Assembly: GCA_963559605.1 (NCBI GenBank)
Contig: CAUWLL010000014.1
Span: 1 to 62,328 of the forward strand
Reading direction: 5' to 3'
DNA length: 62,328 bases
Origin: Dorea_D sp963559605
GTDB lineage: Bacteria > Bacillota > Clostridia > Lachnospirales > Lachnospiraceae
This document shows, in pieces, positions 34,676 through 42,742 of this stretch (positions are counted from its first letter, which is position 1; each line of letters begins with the position of its first letter). The position numbers and the translations under genes are program-made. The notes under the pieces were generated by a model. The model searched no databases, was not told the DNA's origin, and saw nothing but the letters and a program-made list of their open reading frames with translations.

Positions 34676-35165
34676 ATCCTTCCTCCATTAAAATTTTCTT
34701 CAACTTCATGCGCGCTCTATTCAATCGCTGTAAAGTTGTGTTTTGAGATTTTCCGATAACCCCAGCAATTTCTTTGACCGGTAGTTCCTGATAATAATAT
34801 AAAACAATAACTGCCCTGTCACTTACCCCCAACTTCATAATTGCTTCTGTCACACTATTTTTTCTGTGAAATTCATCAATGGGATTATCACTAATGGTTG
34901 TGATATGCATATCTACATTGTCCCGAGTCATACGAAACCAATGACTTCTCATAATATTTTTACACGTGTTAATCGCTATGCGTGTAATCCATGTCTTTTC
35001 ACTGGATTTTTTCTGAAAAGAATCGTAGGATTTCAGCGCTTTTATAAAAGTTTCCTGAACGGCGTCTTCCGCAAGATGATAATCTTTCAGGTACAGATAA
35101 CACATCCTTAAAAGTGTGTCCCCGTATTCCTGTAGCAGCCGCTCTGCATTTTGATCTGCCGGCAT
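34644..35165 (-). CDS. ECF-type RNA polymerase sigma factor
   Basis: A 173-residue sigma factor with region 2 (YLYLKDYHLAEDAVQETFIKALKSYDSF) and region 4 (LGVSDRAVIVLYYYQELPVKEIAGVIGKSQNTTLQRLNRARMKLKK). The start at 35165 has AAAGGAG eight bases upstream. It is followed by and overlaps its likely anti-sigma factor. A sequence like an ECF promoter precedes it, suggesting autoregulation. Confidence 0.92.
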   Translation of the reverse strand: MPADQNAERLLQEYGDTLLRMCYLYLKDYHLAEDAVQETFIKALKSYDSFQKKSSEKTWITRIAINTCKNIMRSHWFRMTRDNVDMHITTISDNPIDEFHRKNSVTEAIMKLGVSDRAVIVLYYYQELPVKEIAGVIGKSQNTTLQRLNRARMKLKKILMEEGYDENGFEATN

Positions 35166-35188
35166 ATTTTTAACTCCTTTCACTTATT

Positions 35189-35216
35189 AGACACAGATTT
35201 ATTCAAATATATTACA
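35189..35216 (-). promoter_or_regulatory. Candidate autoregulated ECF promoter
   Basis: On the minus strand TGTAAT (35216-35211) and GTGTCT (35194-35189, extending to GTGTCTAA) are 16 bases apart. This is close to the TGTAAC-N16-CGTCTA form of Firmicute ECF promoters. Transcription would begin just before the ribosome site of the sigma gene. Confidence 0.5.
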
Positions 35217-35269
35217 TTTTTCTTATTTTTCTTTACTGATACAGTATTAGTTCTTTCACAATTTAGAAA

Positions 35270-35304
35270 ATGGTCACTATATACGCTTCGCATATCATGA
35301 CCAT
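35270..35304 (-). terminator. Terminator after the DUF5107 gene
   Basis: ATGGTCA (35270-35276) and TGACCAT (35298-35304) bracket an inner ATATGCG/CGTATAT stem. On the minus strand TTTTC follows. It is about 70 bases beyond the DUF5107 stop at 35373. Confidence 0.7.
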
Positions 35305-35372
35305 CTCTTTTATTTGCAGAACCTCTGTCTGCATTATGTTATTTAATTTTCAGAAATATATTTTTAGTATTT

Positions 35373-37298
35373 CTAAAATGCCTTGAAATCAAATCTAAAC
35401 GGTATTTCTCCTGTCTCTCCGTACAGCTTCTCATGAATAGAATGCCACAGGAAACCTACCGATTCTTCTCCTTCGCGGACATCCGGCATCTCTAAACCTC
35501 CGTCCGCCTCCAAAAGACGCATGGCTTCTTTCTCTTCTCCCAGCTCATGTAATGCACAGATATAATAGAATGACAATCGCTCTACTTTCTGCATTTCCTC
35601 ATCAAGCGATAAGTACATCTCGCGGATCCGGGCGTACGCCTTGCAGTAGTTGAGTATCTTAAATCCTTCCTTCAGATAAGCCTCGTCGTTCATCCGAAGT
35701 TTCATTCCTGCAAGAATCGTTTCTTCCGCCTCCTTCGTCTCTTCATTTTTCAGGCAGACACAAGATAAGGCATGATATGCCCACGGATTCTTTGCGAGGG
35801 CAAGTGATGTTTCAAATTCTCTCTTTGCCTTTTCCCACTTCTCTACGCAGTAATAGCCAAGCCCCAGATGATAGTGGGCGTACCAGTTCTTCTCGTTTTC
35901 TCCTGTCATATGTGTTTCTAGAAAACTAACCGTATACTCGTCAATCAAAAATGCCCCCGGACAATCCTGCACCTCCGCCTTTGGCATAATCCCTGTCGCA
36001 AAGAATGGTTTCCAGCTCTTAAGTTCCTCTGCCTCGCGAAATTCCAAATGTGCACTAAACTTTCGTTTTACATTCTGCGCTCCAAATCCGCTCCCCGCAG
36101 AAATCAGCTTCGCTTTTGTATGTGCCATGGTTTTTGTTTCTGCAAGCTTCCGGTTTAACTTCTCGCGCGTCTCACAAACTTCCAGTTTCCTGTCCAGAGC
36201 TGTCATTCTGTCCGTATGCTCCTTATCCATAAGCGCTTTATCGATCTGCACCGCACCATACTGCTCCATCCATTCCCATACAGTATGAGGCGCCATAGGA
36301 ATACATCCATACTGGGTTTTCCCAAGTCCTGCCTGAATCTCCACATATCTTCCGGCATTTTTTGTCAGAAAGCCCTGCCATCGGTCAGAACCTGTAGAAT
36401 TCCCCCAGGAAAATAGCTTCCGGCTTTGTAATCTGTCTGTAGAAACATGAAGCAGTCCATATCCGTCTTGATTTACATTTGCAATATATTTTGTCTTATT
36501 TTTCGGAATATCAAAAAAGTAATCTACAGATCTGCGGATCTGCTTATAATCCGTAATATCAACTCCATCCACATAAGGAATGTCTACCTTGCAGACCTGC
36601 TGCTCTCTGTTAGTAAACGCTTTTTGTGCCGGGACAATAGCCCTGCCGTTTTCGTGCTCCGGCACCGCGATATTACTCCACCAGTACATCGGAACAACCG
36701 TATCGTTATCATTTACCACACGCATTCTGCAATTTAAGAATTTATCTTCTTCCGAGAACCAGAAATCCATCTGATACGTTAGCCTCCGAATCCTCTCATA
36801 TTCATACATCCTGAGAACAGGCGTACCGTCTTCAAACTCTGTTTCCGCCACATACATCGGCTCTGTGGTAAGGGGTGTATGACCGATGATCCCGATATTC
36901 CACTCCACGCCGCCGCTGAACCATGCGTTTCTCACTGCAAGGTTTCCAAACAAAAGTACATCATTGGTATACAAAAGATTTTTTCCTGTTGTCTTATCCC
37001 ATAGTTCCCATAATCTTCCACCGTACTCTGTCAGAAACACCGCTTTTAAGTATCGGTTCTCAAGGACTGCCGTCTTCAATTCCTTCTCTGAAAATGCTCT
37101 GGTATAACAGTCATATTTTCGATAAGGATAAGCATTTTCTCTCCGCCCATATCCCTCATAAATCTCATCGTCTTCATCCAACACAAATTCCAGCTTATTC
37201 TGTAATACACTTTCTCCCAGCAGGTCAGGAATACTGCTCTCTTCTCCCAAGTCCGCAGTCTGCACTTTCTTCGTCTCAAATCTCAACTGTGATGTCAT
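35373..37298 (-). CDS. DUF5107-domain protein with C-terminal TPR repeats
   Basis: A 641-residue protein without a signal peptide. The N-terminal 370 residues match the DUF5107 pattern as I know it (LKAVFLTEYGGRLWELWDKTTGKNLLYTN, GGVEWNIGIIGH, and a beta-rich galactose-mutarotase-like fold). Residues about 500-640 are helical TPR-like repeats (AHYHLGLGYYCVEKWEKAKREFE). Family members are often near carbohydrate-use genes, and here the MsmK-type ATPase gene is upstream. The start at 37298 is set by GGAGGAGAAAA. Role in glycan metabolism is likely, activity unknown. Confidence 0.78.
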   Translation of the reverse strand: MTSQLRFETKKVQTADLGEESSIPDLLGESVLQNKLEFVLDEDDEIYEGYGRRENAYPYRKYDCYTRAFSEKELKTAVLENRYLKAVFLTEYGGRLWELWDKTTGKNLLYTNDVLLFGNLAVRNAWFSGGVEWNIGIIGHTPLTTEPMYVAETEFEDGTPVLRMYEYERIRRLTYQMDFWFSEEDKFLNCRMRVVNDNDTVVPMYWWSNIAVPEHENGRAIVPAQKAFTNREQQVCKVDIPYVDGVDITDYKQIRRSVDYFFDIPKNKTKYIANVNQDGYGLLHVSTDRLQSRKLFSWGNSTGSDRWQGFLTKNAGRYVEIQAGLGKTQYGCIPMAPHTVWEWMEQYGAVQIDKALMDKEHTDRMTALDRKLEVCETREKLNRKLAETKTMAHTKAKLISAGSGFGAQNVKRKFSAHLEFREAEELKSWKPFFATGIMPKAEVQDCPGAFLIDEYTVSFLETHMTGENEKNWYAHYHLGLGYYCVEKWEKAKREFETSLALAKNPWAYHALSCVCLKNEETKEAEETILAGMKLRMNDEAYLKEGFKILNYCKAYARIREMYLSLDEEMQKVERLSFYYICALHELGEEKEAMRLLEADGGLEMPDVREGEESVGFLWHSIHEKLYGETGEIPFRFDFKAF

Positions 37299-37335
37299 TT
37301 TTCTCCTCCCATATTTACGATAAATCGGCAGAAAA

Positions 37336-37361
37336 ACCGGTTTCTGTCTCCAGAAACCGGT
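37336..37361 (-). terminator. Terminator between msmK-like and DUF5107 genes
   Basis: Perfect 11-bp arms (ACCGGTTTCTG and complement) around a TCTC loop, followed on the minus strand by TTTTTC. It stands about 40 bases before the DUF5107 start, so expression of that gene needs read-through or a promoter within the hairpin region. Confidence 0.8.
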
Positions 37362-37377
37362 CTGTATTTTCCAACTT

Positions 37378-38490
37378 TTAGTTTGTAATTGTCTGCTCTG
37401 TCTCTTTATCAAATACATGAATCTTATCTGCGTCTAAGGCAAACTTCACGGTATCTCCTGTTCTTGCCGTTGTTTTCGGATCCACTCTCGCTGTCATGTT
37501 AGAGCCTTCAAAATCAAAGTATAAGAAGACCTCTGCTCCCAACATCTCGTATACTCGGATCTTAGCTTCGATCACTGTATCTTGAGATTTTGCGAGGAAC
37601 TCCGGTTCATCATGCACATCCTCAGGACGAATTCCGAGAACGACAGACTTTCCGTCATATCCGCCGTCAATAAACTTTTTCGCTTTCTCTGCCGGAAGTT
37701 TAATAGAATAAGGTCCTGCTTGAAGGCATACATCGTTTCCTTCTACTTTACATACAGCATCCACAAAGTTCATCTGTGGAGAACCGATAAATCCGGCAAC
37801 AAATAAGTTGCATGGACGATCGTAAAGTGTCTGCGGTGTGTCTACCTGCTGAACTACTCCTGCATTCATAACTACGATTCTTGTTCCAAGGGTCATAGCT
37901 TCTGTCTGGTCATGTGTTACATAAATGATCGTTGTACCTAATCTCTGGTGTAATTTAGAAATCTCGATACGCATCTGTCCACGGAGTTTTGCATCCAGGT
38001 TTGATAAAGGCTCATCCATAAGGAATACTTTAGGGTTACGAACAATTGCACGTCCCATGGCAACACGCTGTCTCTGTCCACCGGAAAGCGCTTTCGGCTT
38101 ACGATCCAATAATGCTTCAAGATCAAGAATCTTTGCTGCCTCTCTAACCATTTTATCAATCTCATCTTTTGGTACTTTTCTTAATTTCAAACCAAATGCC
38201 ATATTATCATATACTGTCATATGCGGATACAGCGCGTAGTTCTGGAATACCATCGCAATATCTCTGTCCTTTGGCTCAACGTCATTCACAACTTTATCAC
38301 CGATCATCAACTCTCCAGAAGTAATATCCTCAAGTCCCGCAACCATACGAAGGGTTGTAGATTTACCGCATCCTGACGGTCCTACGAAAATAATAAATTC
38401 TTTATCTTCAATCTCAAGGTTGAAGTCTTTTACTGCCTCAAATCCGTTTGGATATGTTTTGTTAATGTGCTTTAATGATAAACTTGCCAT
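37378..38490 (-). CDS. Orphan carbohydrate ABC transporter ATPase, MsmK/UgpC-type
   Basis: A 370-residue ATPase of the MalK family. Walker A is GPSGCGKST, the signature LSGGQRQRVAMGRA, Walker B VFLMDEP, and the C-terminal TOBE region carries GIRPEDVHDEPEF. No permease or binding protein genes are adjacent. In Firmicutes such single-copy ATPases energise many different sugar importers, and that is the probable role here. An AGGAGG site precedes the ATG. Confidence 0.93.
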   Translation of the reverse strand: MASLSLKHINKTYPNGFEAVKDFNLEIEDKEFIIFVGPSGCGKSTTLRMVAGLEDITSGELMIGDKVVNDVEPKDRDIAMVFQNYALYPHMTVYDNMAFGLKLRKVPKDEIDKMVREAAKILDLEALLDRKPKALSGGQRQRVAMGRAIVRNPKVFLMDEPLSNLDAKLRGQMRIEISKLHQRLGTTIIYVTHDQTEAMTLGTRIVVMNAGVVQQVDTPQTLYDRPCNLFVAGFIGSPQMNFVDAVCKVEGNDVCLQAGPYSIKLPAEKAKKFIDGGYDGKSVVLGIRPEDVHDEPEFLAKSQDTVIEAKIRVYEMLGAEVFLYFDFEGSNMTARVDPKTTARTGDTVKFALDADKIHVFDKETEQTITN

Positions 38491-38566
38491 TTTAAAATCC
38501 TCCTAAAATCATTCATACACGTTTTGTGTATCTTTCGTTCTCTCTGTTTTACAGTATATAAAAAAA

Positions 38567-38595
38567 GTTCAACTTGAACCATGCCCAAGTTGAAC
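38567..38595 (-). terminator. Terminator of the pgi-to-rsmI operon
   Basis: GTTCAACTTG (38567-38576) pairs perfectly with CAAGTTGAAC (38586-38595). On the minus strand seven Ts follow. It lies 51 bases after the rsmI stop. Confidence 0.88.
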
Positions 38596-38645
38596 AATAT
38601 TTTTTACATTTTCTATACAAGTTGTACAAGGATATCTTTTCCGCT

Positions 38646-39482
38646 TCACAAAAGCTCCCGGTAAATGTCTCTTTTACTTACACCCCGATCTTTTGCCACC
38701 TGTTTCATGGCGTCCTTCTTACTCATATTCTGAGCCAGATAGTGTTCCATATGCTCCTCTATAGAAAGCTCCTCCCATCGGGCAGTTTCTTCTTCCCGAA
38801 GCTGTTGAAAACTTTTTCCTTCGATTACAATGACGCACTCCCCTTTCGGTTCATTCGCCTCATAATATGTGACCGCATCCTCCAGCGTCGTCCGAAATAC
38901 TGTCTCATGCCTCTTTGTAAGTTCCCGGCATACGCTCACTCTCCGATCGCCCAACACTTCACACAAAAGCCGCAGTGTTTTCAACAGACGGTGAGGGGCT
39001 TCATATAAAATCATTGTCCTCGTCTCTTCTTTTAGCCCGTCCAGCACTGCCTGACGTTCTTTTTTATCTGTCGGAAGAAATGCTTCAAATGCGAATCTTC
39101 TCGTCGGGAGTCCCGATATGGTAAGGGCTGTAATACATGCCGCAGCTCCCGGCACTGCCGTCACGGGAATCCCTGCTTCGTGGCACATCTTCACCAGCTC
39201 CTCGCCGGGATCGGAAATCCCCGGAGTCCCTGCATCGGTGATAAGGGCAATATCTTCGCCCCCCAGCAATCGCTCCACCAGTTTATGTCCTTTGTCTATC
39301 TTGTTATATTCATGATAGCTGGTCATAGGCGTCTTGATCTCGAAATGATTCAGGAGCTTAATACTGTTCCGGGTGTCTTCCGCAGCGATCAAATCGGCCT
39401 CTTTCAGAACGCGAACCGCCCGGAAAGTCATATCTTCTAGATTCCCGATCGGCGTTGCGCATAAATATAAAGTTCCGGACAT
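38646..39482 (-). CDS. rsmI: 16S rRNA (cytidine-1402-2'-O)-methyltransferase
   Basis: A 278-residue tetrapyrrole-methylase-fold enzyme. GTLYLCATPIGNLEDMTFRAVRVLKEADLIAAEDTR is the RsmI signature, and ITDAGTPGISDPG is the SAM-site glycine-rich loop. The C-terminal 45 residues form the family's small helical domain (YLAQNMSKKDAMKQVAKDRGVSKRDIYREL). It methylates the ribose of C1402. Last gene of the holB-ricT-trmN6-rsmI block. Confidence 0.96.
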   Translation of the reverse strand: MSGTLYLCATPIGNLEDMTFRAVRVLKEADLIAAEDTRNSIKLLNHFEIKTPMTSYHEYNKIDKGHKLVERLLGGEDIALITDAGTPGISDPGEELVKMCHEAGIPVTAVPGAAACITALTISGLPTRRFAFEAFLPTDKKERQAVLDGLKEETRTMILYEAPHRLLKTLRLLCEVLGDRRVSVCRELTKRHETVFRTTLEDAVTYYEANEPKGECVIVIEGKSFQQLREEETARWEELSIEEHMEHYLAQNMSKKDAMKQVAKDRGVSKRDIYRELL

Positions 39483-39511
39483 GTTCTCCTCCCTTCTGCA
39501 GGACTGCTCTT

Positions 39512-40273
39512 CTAAGCTTTTTCCCTGCTCTTTTCTGCACCATAATATATCTTCGTCAATTCTCCGGTATAACTTCCGTCCTTTTCGTACACGATCAGCG
39601 GCGGCTCTACAGCCATTCTGGGTTTTCCACCCTTTCGTCCTTCCACAAGTACCATATTAGGCTCCTTGTCCACATACGGATATACAAGCCTCATACGCTT
39701 CGGCTCCAGACCGTACCCGCACATCTTCGCCAGAATCTCCGGCAGACGAAACGGGCGGTGCACCATATAAAATCTGCCGCCCACTTTCAGCACTTTCGCG
39801 CTTTCCCTCAAAATATCATCTAATGTGCACAAGGCTTCATGCCTTGCAATATACAACGCTTCCTTGCTGTTCTTGAGTCCGTGCTCCCCGATCATATAAG
39901 GCGGGTTCGTTGTAACAACTTCAAAAGAGGCACTGCCGAATATCTCTGCCGCCTCTTTTATATCTCCTGTCACGATATGTACTTTTTCTTCCAGACGGTT
40001 GTACATTACGCTCCGCCTTGCCATATCTGCGCTCTCTTCCTGGATCTCAAGTCCCGTATAAGAACTTCCTTTATTTTTCGCTTCCAGAAGAATGGGCAAA
40101 ATCCCTGTTCCTGTACCCAGGTCTAAGGCTTTTTCATTTCGCCTCACAGTGGCAAAGGAAGACAACAGCACCGCGTCCATACCGAAACAAAATCTCCCGG
40201 GGCTCTGGATAATCTCATATCCTCTGATCTGGAGATCATCCAGCCGCTCCCCTTCCCGTAATCTATTCATCAT
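39512..40273 (-). CDS. trmN6: tRNA1(Val) adenine-N6 methyltransferase-like
   Basis: A 253-residue class I methyltransferase with LDLGTGTGILPILL (SAM motif I) and the NPPY motif (VVTTNPPYMIG) typical of N6-adenine enzymes. It is the YfiC/TrmN6 relative found beside rsmI in Firmicutes (B. subtilis yabB). The start overlaps the ricT stop by 11 bases. The tRNA target is inferred from the family. Confidence 0.9.
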   Translation of the reverse strand: MMNRLREGERLDDLQIRGYEIIQSPGRFCFGMDAVLLSSFATVRRNEKALDLGTGTGILPILLEAKNKGSSYTGLEIQEESADMARRSVMYNRLEEKVHIVTGDIKEAAEIFGSASFEVVTTNPPYMIGEHGLKNSKEALYIARHEALCTLDDILRESAKVLKVGGRFYMVHRPFRLPEILAKMCGYGLEPKRMRLVYPYVDKEPNMVLVEGRKGGKPRMAVEPPLIVYEKDGSYTGELTKIYYGAEKSREKA

Positions 40274-41174
40274 CTAATTTAGATGCTCCGTTTCTCTCCT
40301 CCAACGCACGAAGCTGCGCCATCTCTTCTTTGGAAATATTGACGTCCTTCTTCCTGCGTCTTGATTTGAATTTCAGTTCTGCCGCCTTGTACTCCCGAAT
40401 CTCTTTCTCATCATTATCCAACGTTACGATCACTTTCACAAGCTGGCGAAGTACATTGACAGACTGTACATCACCTTTTAATCCCTCCGGTGTTGTAACA
40501 TAATCTCCGACAGACGGCAAATGACTGTTAAGCTCCTCATAGGTCTCTTCCTCATTGGTAAGGCAGCACATCAGTCTTCCGCATACACCCGAAATTTTTG
40601 TCGGGTTCAGGGAGAGATTCTGCTCCTTCGCCATCTTGATGGAAACCGGAGCGAACTCTGACAAATACGTATGACAGCACAATGGTCTGCCACAAATACC
40701 GATACCTCCGCGAATCTTTGTCTCATCACGAACCCCTATCTGACGAAGTTCGATACGGGTTCGGAATACGCTTGCAAGATCCTTTACCAGCTCACGGAAA
40801 TCCACTCTGCCGTCTGCTGTAAAATAAAATAATACTTTATTATTGTCAAAAGTATATTCTGCGTCTATGAGTTTCATTTCCAGACCGTGCTTACGGATCT
40901 TCTCCAAACAAATACGAAATGCCTCTTTTTCTTTCTCACGGTTCTTTTCTTCTTTTTTCTTATCTTCCTCGGTAGCAATACGGATCACAGACTTTAACGG
41001 CTGGGTGAGCTTCTCTTCGTCTACCTCTTTTTCCCCAAGGACAACAGACCCAAACTCTACACCCCGAGCAGTCTCCACAATGACTTTCTCCCCGCTTTTA
41101 ATATTCATTTTTCCGGGCGAAAAGAAATATATCTTTCCGGCAGGCCGGAATCTTACTCCTATTACTTTTATCAT
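40263..41174 (-). CDS. ricT: RicT (YaaT), PSP1-domain protein
   Basis: A 303-residue PSP1-family protein. Two cysteine clusters (GRPLCCHTYLSEF and GVCGRLMCC) match those of RicT, which with RicA and RicF holds iron-sulfur clusters and promotes RNase Y-dependent mRNA maturation and sporulation in B. subtilis. The C-terminus is basic (FKSRRRKKDVN). It lies four bases after holB, the same order as in B. subtilis. Confidence 0.94.
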   Translation of the reverse strand: MIKVIGVRFRPAGKIYFFSPGKMNIKSGEKVIVETARGVEFGSVVLGEKEVDEEKLTQPLKSVIRIATEEDKKKEEKNREKEKEAFRICLEKIRKHGLEMKLIDAEYTFDNNKVLFYFTADGRVDFRELVKDLASVFRTRIELRQIGVRDETKIRGGIGICGRPLCCHTYLSEFAPVSIKMAKEQNLSLNPTKISGVCGRLMCCLTNEEETYEELNSHLPSVGDYVTTPEGLKGDVQSVNVLRQLVKVIVTLDNDEKEIREYKAAELKFKSRRRKKDVNISKEEMAQLRALEERNGASKLDDE

Positions 41175-41178
41175 CTAT

Positions 41179-42168
41179 CTAATTCTCCTTTATCGTCAGG
41201 AATAAAAGCTCCATAACCAGCTCAAAATTAACATTTGCTTTCAATCTGAGCTTTGCCTTGTCCAGACTTTCAATAATAAGCTCCAGACCCTCGTAAGAGC
41301 TTCTCTTTGCGCGCTCCTTAATGTACTGTATCTGATCTTTAAACACGACCTTATCGATTTCTTTTGTTGCTTTATACAACAAAATGTCACGAAACCAGAT
41401 CATAATAATGTCCAGATAATCATCAATTTCCAGTTTATATACCGTAATATGGTTCACCGCATGGATAATCTCGGAAAGTTCCATATCCTGAATATACTTC
41501 AGAAGCTGGACTGCCTCTTCCCTGATTTCGTTAAAATGCTCTGATTTTGCCAGCATAATGGCACGTCCTACGTTTCCTCTTGCAAACGCCGTGCATACAT
41601 CTGCCTTGTAATCCGGCACTTCCATTTTCTCCATCAGGTACTTCTTGATCAATGTGTCTTTAATATTTCTCAGCTTCAGCATTACACACCGAGAATTGAT
41701 CGTAGGAAGCAAAAGGTCTGCATTTTCTGTGAGCAGGAAGATCACAGCATAGTGCGGCGGCTCTTCCATCGTTTTAAGCAGGGCATTCTGCGCCTGCGTT
41801 GTCATCTTATCCGCCTCAGGAATAATGTAGATCTTGTACGGACCTTGATATGGCTTGATGTCTATCGTATTATTCACCTGTTCCCGGATGTCATCCACAC
41901 TGATCGTATTCGGTTTTTCGTGTGTCACACGGATAATATCAGGATGATTCCCACTGACTGCCTGTATACAGGAATGACAGTCGTTGCATGGATCCGGTCC
42001 GTGCTTTTCACAGAGAAGCGTCATGGCAAATAAACTTGCCAGCATCTTTTTCCCCGAGCCTCTCTCTCCATTGATAATATAAGCGTGTGATACCCTGTTT
42101 TCAGATACCGCGCTGCTGATGTACTTGATGACATCTTTATGCCCTACTACGTTTTTAAAACTTACCAT
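41179..42168 (-). CDS. holB: DNA polymerase III delta-prime subunit
   Basis: A 329-residue clamp-loader subunit. It begins FKNVVGHKDVIKYISSAV, has INGERGSGKKM as a modified P-loop (as usual for delta-prime), a four-Cys zinc site in CEKHGPDPCNDCHSC, and IIPEADKMTTQAQNALLKTMEEPP. The start overlaps the upstream kinase gene by 14 bases. Confidence 0.95.
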   Translation of the reverse strand: MVSFKNVVGHKDVIKYISSAVSENRVSHAYIINGERGSGKKMLASLFAMTLLCEKHGPDPCNDCHSCIQAVSGNHPDIIRVTHEKPNTISVDDIREQVNNTIDIKPYQGPYKIYIIPEADKMTTQAQNALLKTMEEPPHYAVIFLLTENADLLLPTINSRCVMLKLRNIKDTLIKKYLMEKMEVPDYKADVCTAFARGNVGRAIMLAKSEHFNEIREEAVQLLKYIQDMELSEIIHAVNHITVYKLEIDDYLDIIMIWFRDILLYKATKEIDKVVFKDQIQYIKERAKRSSYEGLELIIESLDKAKLRLKANVNFELVMELLFLTIKEN

Positions 42169-42742
42169 ATCGTATTTCCCCTGTGATTTCTTCTAAACAT
42201 TGTGTTTTGTCCTGATTATAGTATCTCTTTGTAATGCCGGCACATCGGAGATTCTCCTCGGAAAAATCTTTCTGATCTGCCAAAAACCGCCGGCACATCT
42301 CCTCATACTTTGGCGTTTCCTGTCTCCTCTCGCGCTCCAGCGCCCGTGAAAGCCTCTCACCGTCCTCCACCTCTATGTAAATCGGAATGAGGTTATGCTC
42401 GCCATAGTATTGCTTCATGTTACGGTAAGACTCCAGTGTTCCCATGACCAGATAGTCTGAATTCTTCAGATCAACCTGTCCATCTTCTATTGTAGCATAT
42501 TTCCACTCACCATATACAGTATTATATATTCTTTGTTCAACAATTTTACCTTCTGCACCATATTTCGCAAGTTCTTCATCCGAAACAAAGAAATACTCCA
42601 CTCCGTTTTTCTCACCCTCGCGAATCGGTCTTGTAGTATAGAGGACGAGTGTCTTTAAGCCGGGAATGGTACGCAGCAATTCCTTATACAAGGTATCCTT
42701 CCCGGAAGAACTCTTCCCCATCAGATAATAAATTTTACCCAT
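42155..42742 (-). CDS. Guanylate-kinase-like nucleotide kinase
   Basis: A 195-residue P-loop kinase. GKSSSGKDT is the Walker A, and LVLYTTRPIREGEKNGVEYFFVSDEEL matches the GMP-binding segment of guanylate kinase. It is divergent from housekeeping Gmk in its C-terminal lid. It sits directly before holB, where B. subtilis and relatives have thymidylate kinase (tmk). It may be a second nucleotide kinase for GMP or a related substrate. Eight-base overlap with the decarboxylase gene upstream. Confidence 0.8.
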   Translation of the reverse strand: MGKIYYLMGKSSSGKDTLYKELLRTIPGLKTLVLYTTRPIREGEKNGVEYFFVSDEELAKYGAEGKIVEQRIYNTVYGEWKYATIEDGQVDLKNSDYLVMGTLESYRNMKQYYGEHNLIPIYIEVEDGERLSRALERERRQETPKYEEMCRRFLADQKDFSEENLRCAGITKRYYNQDKTQCLEEITGEIRYGKF

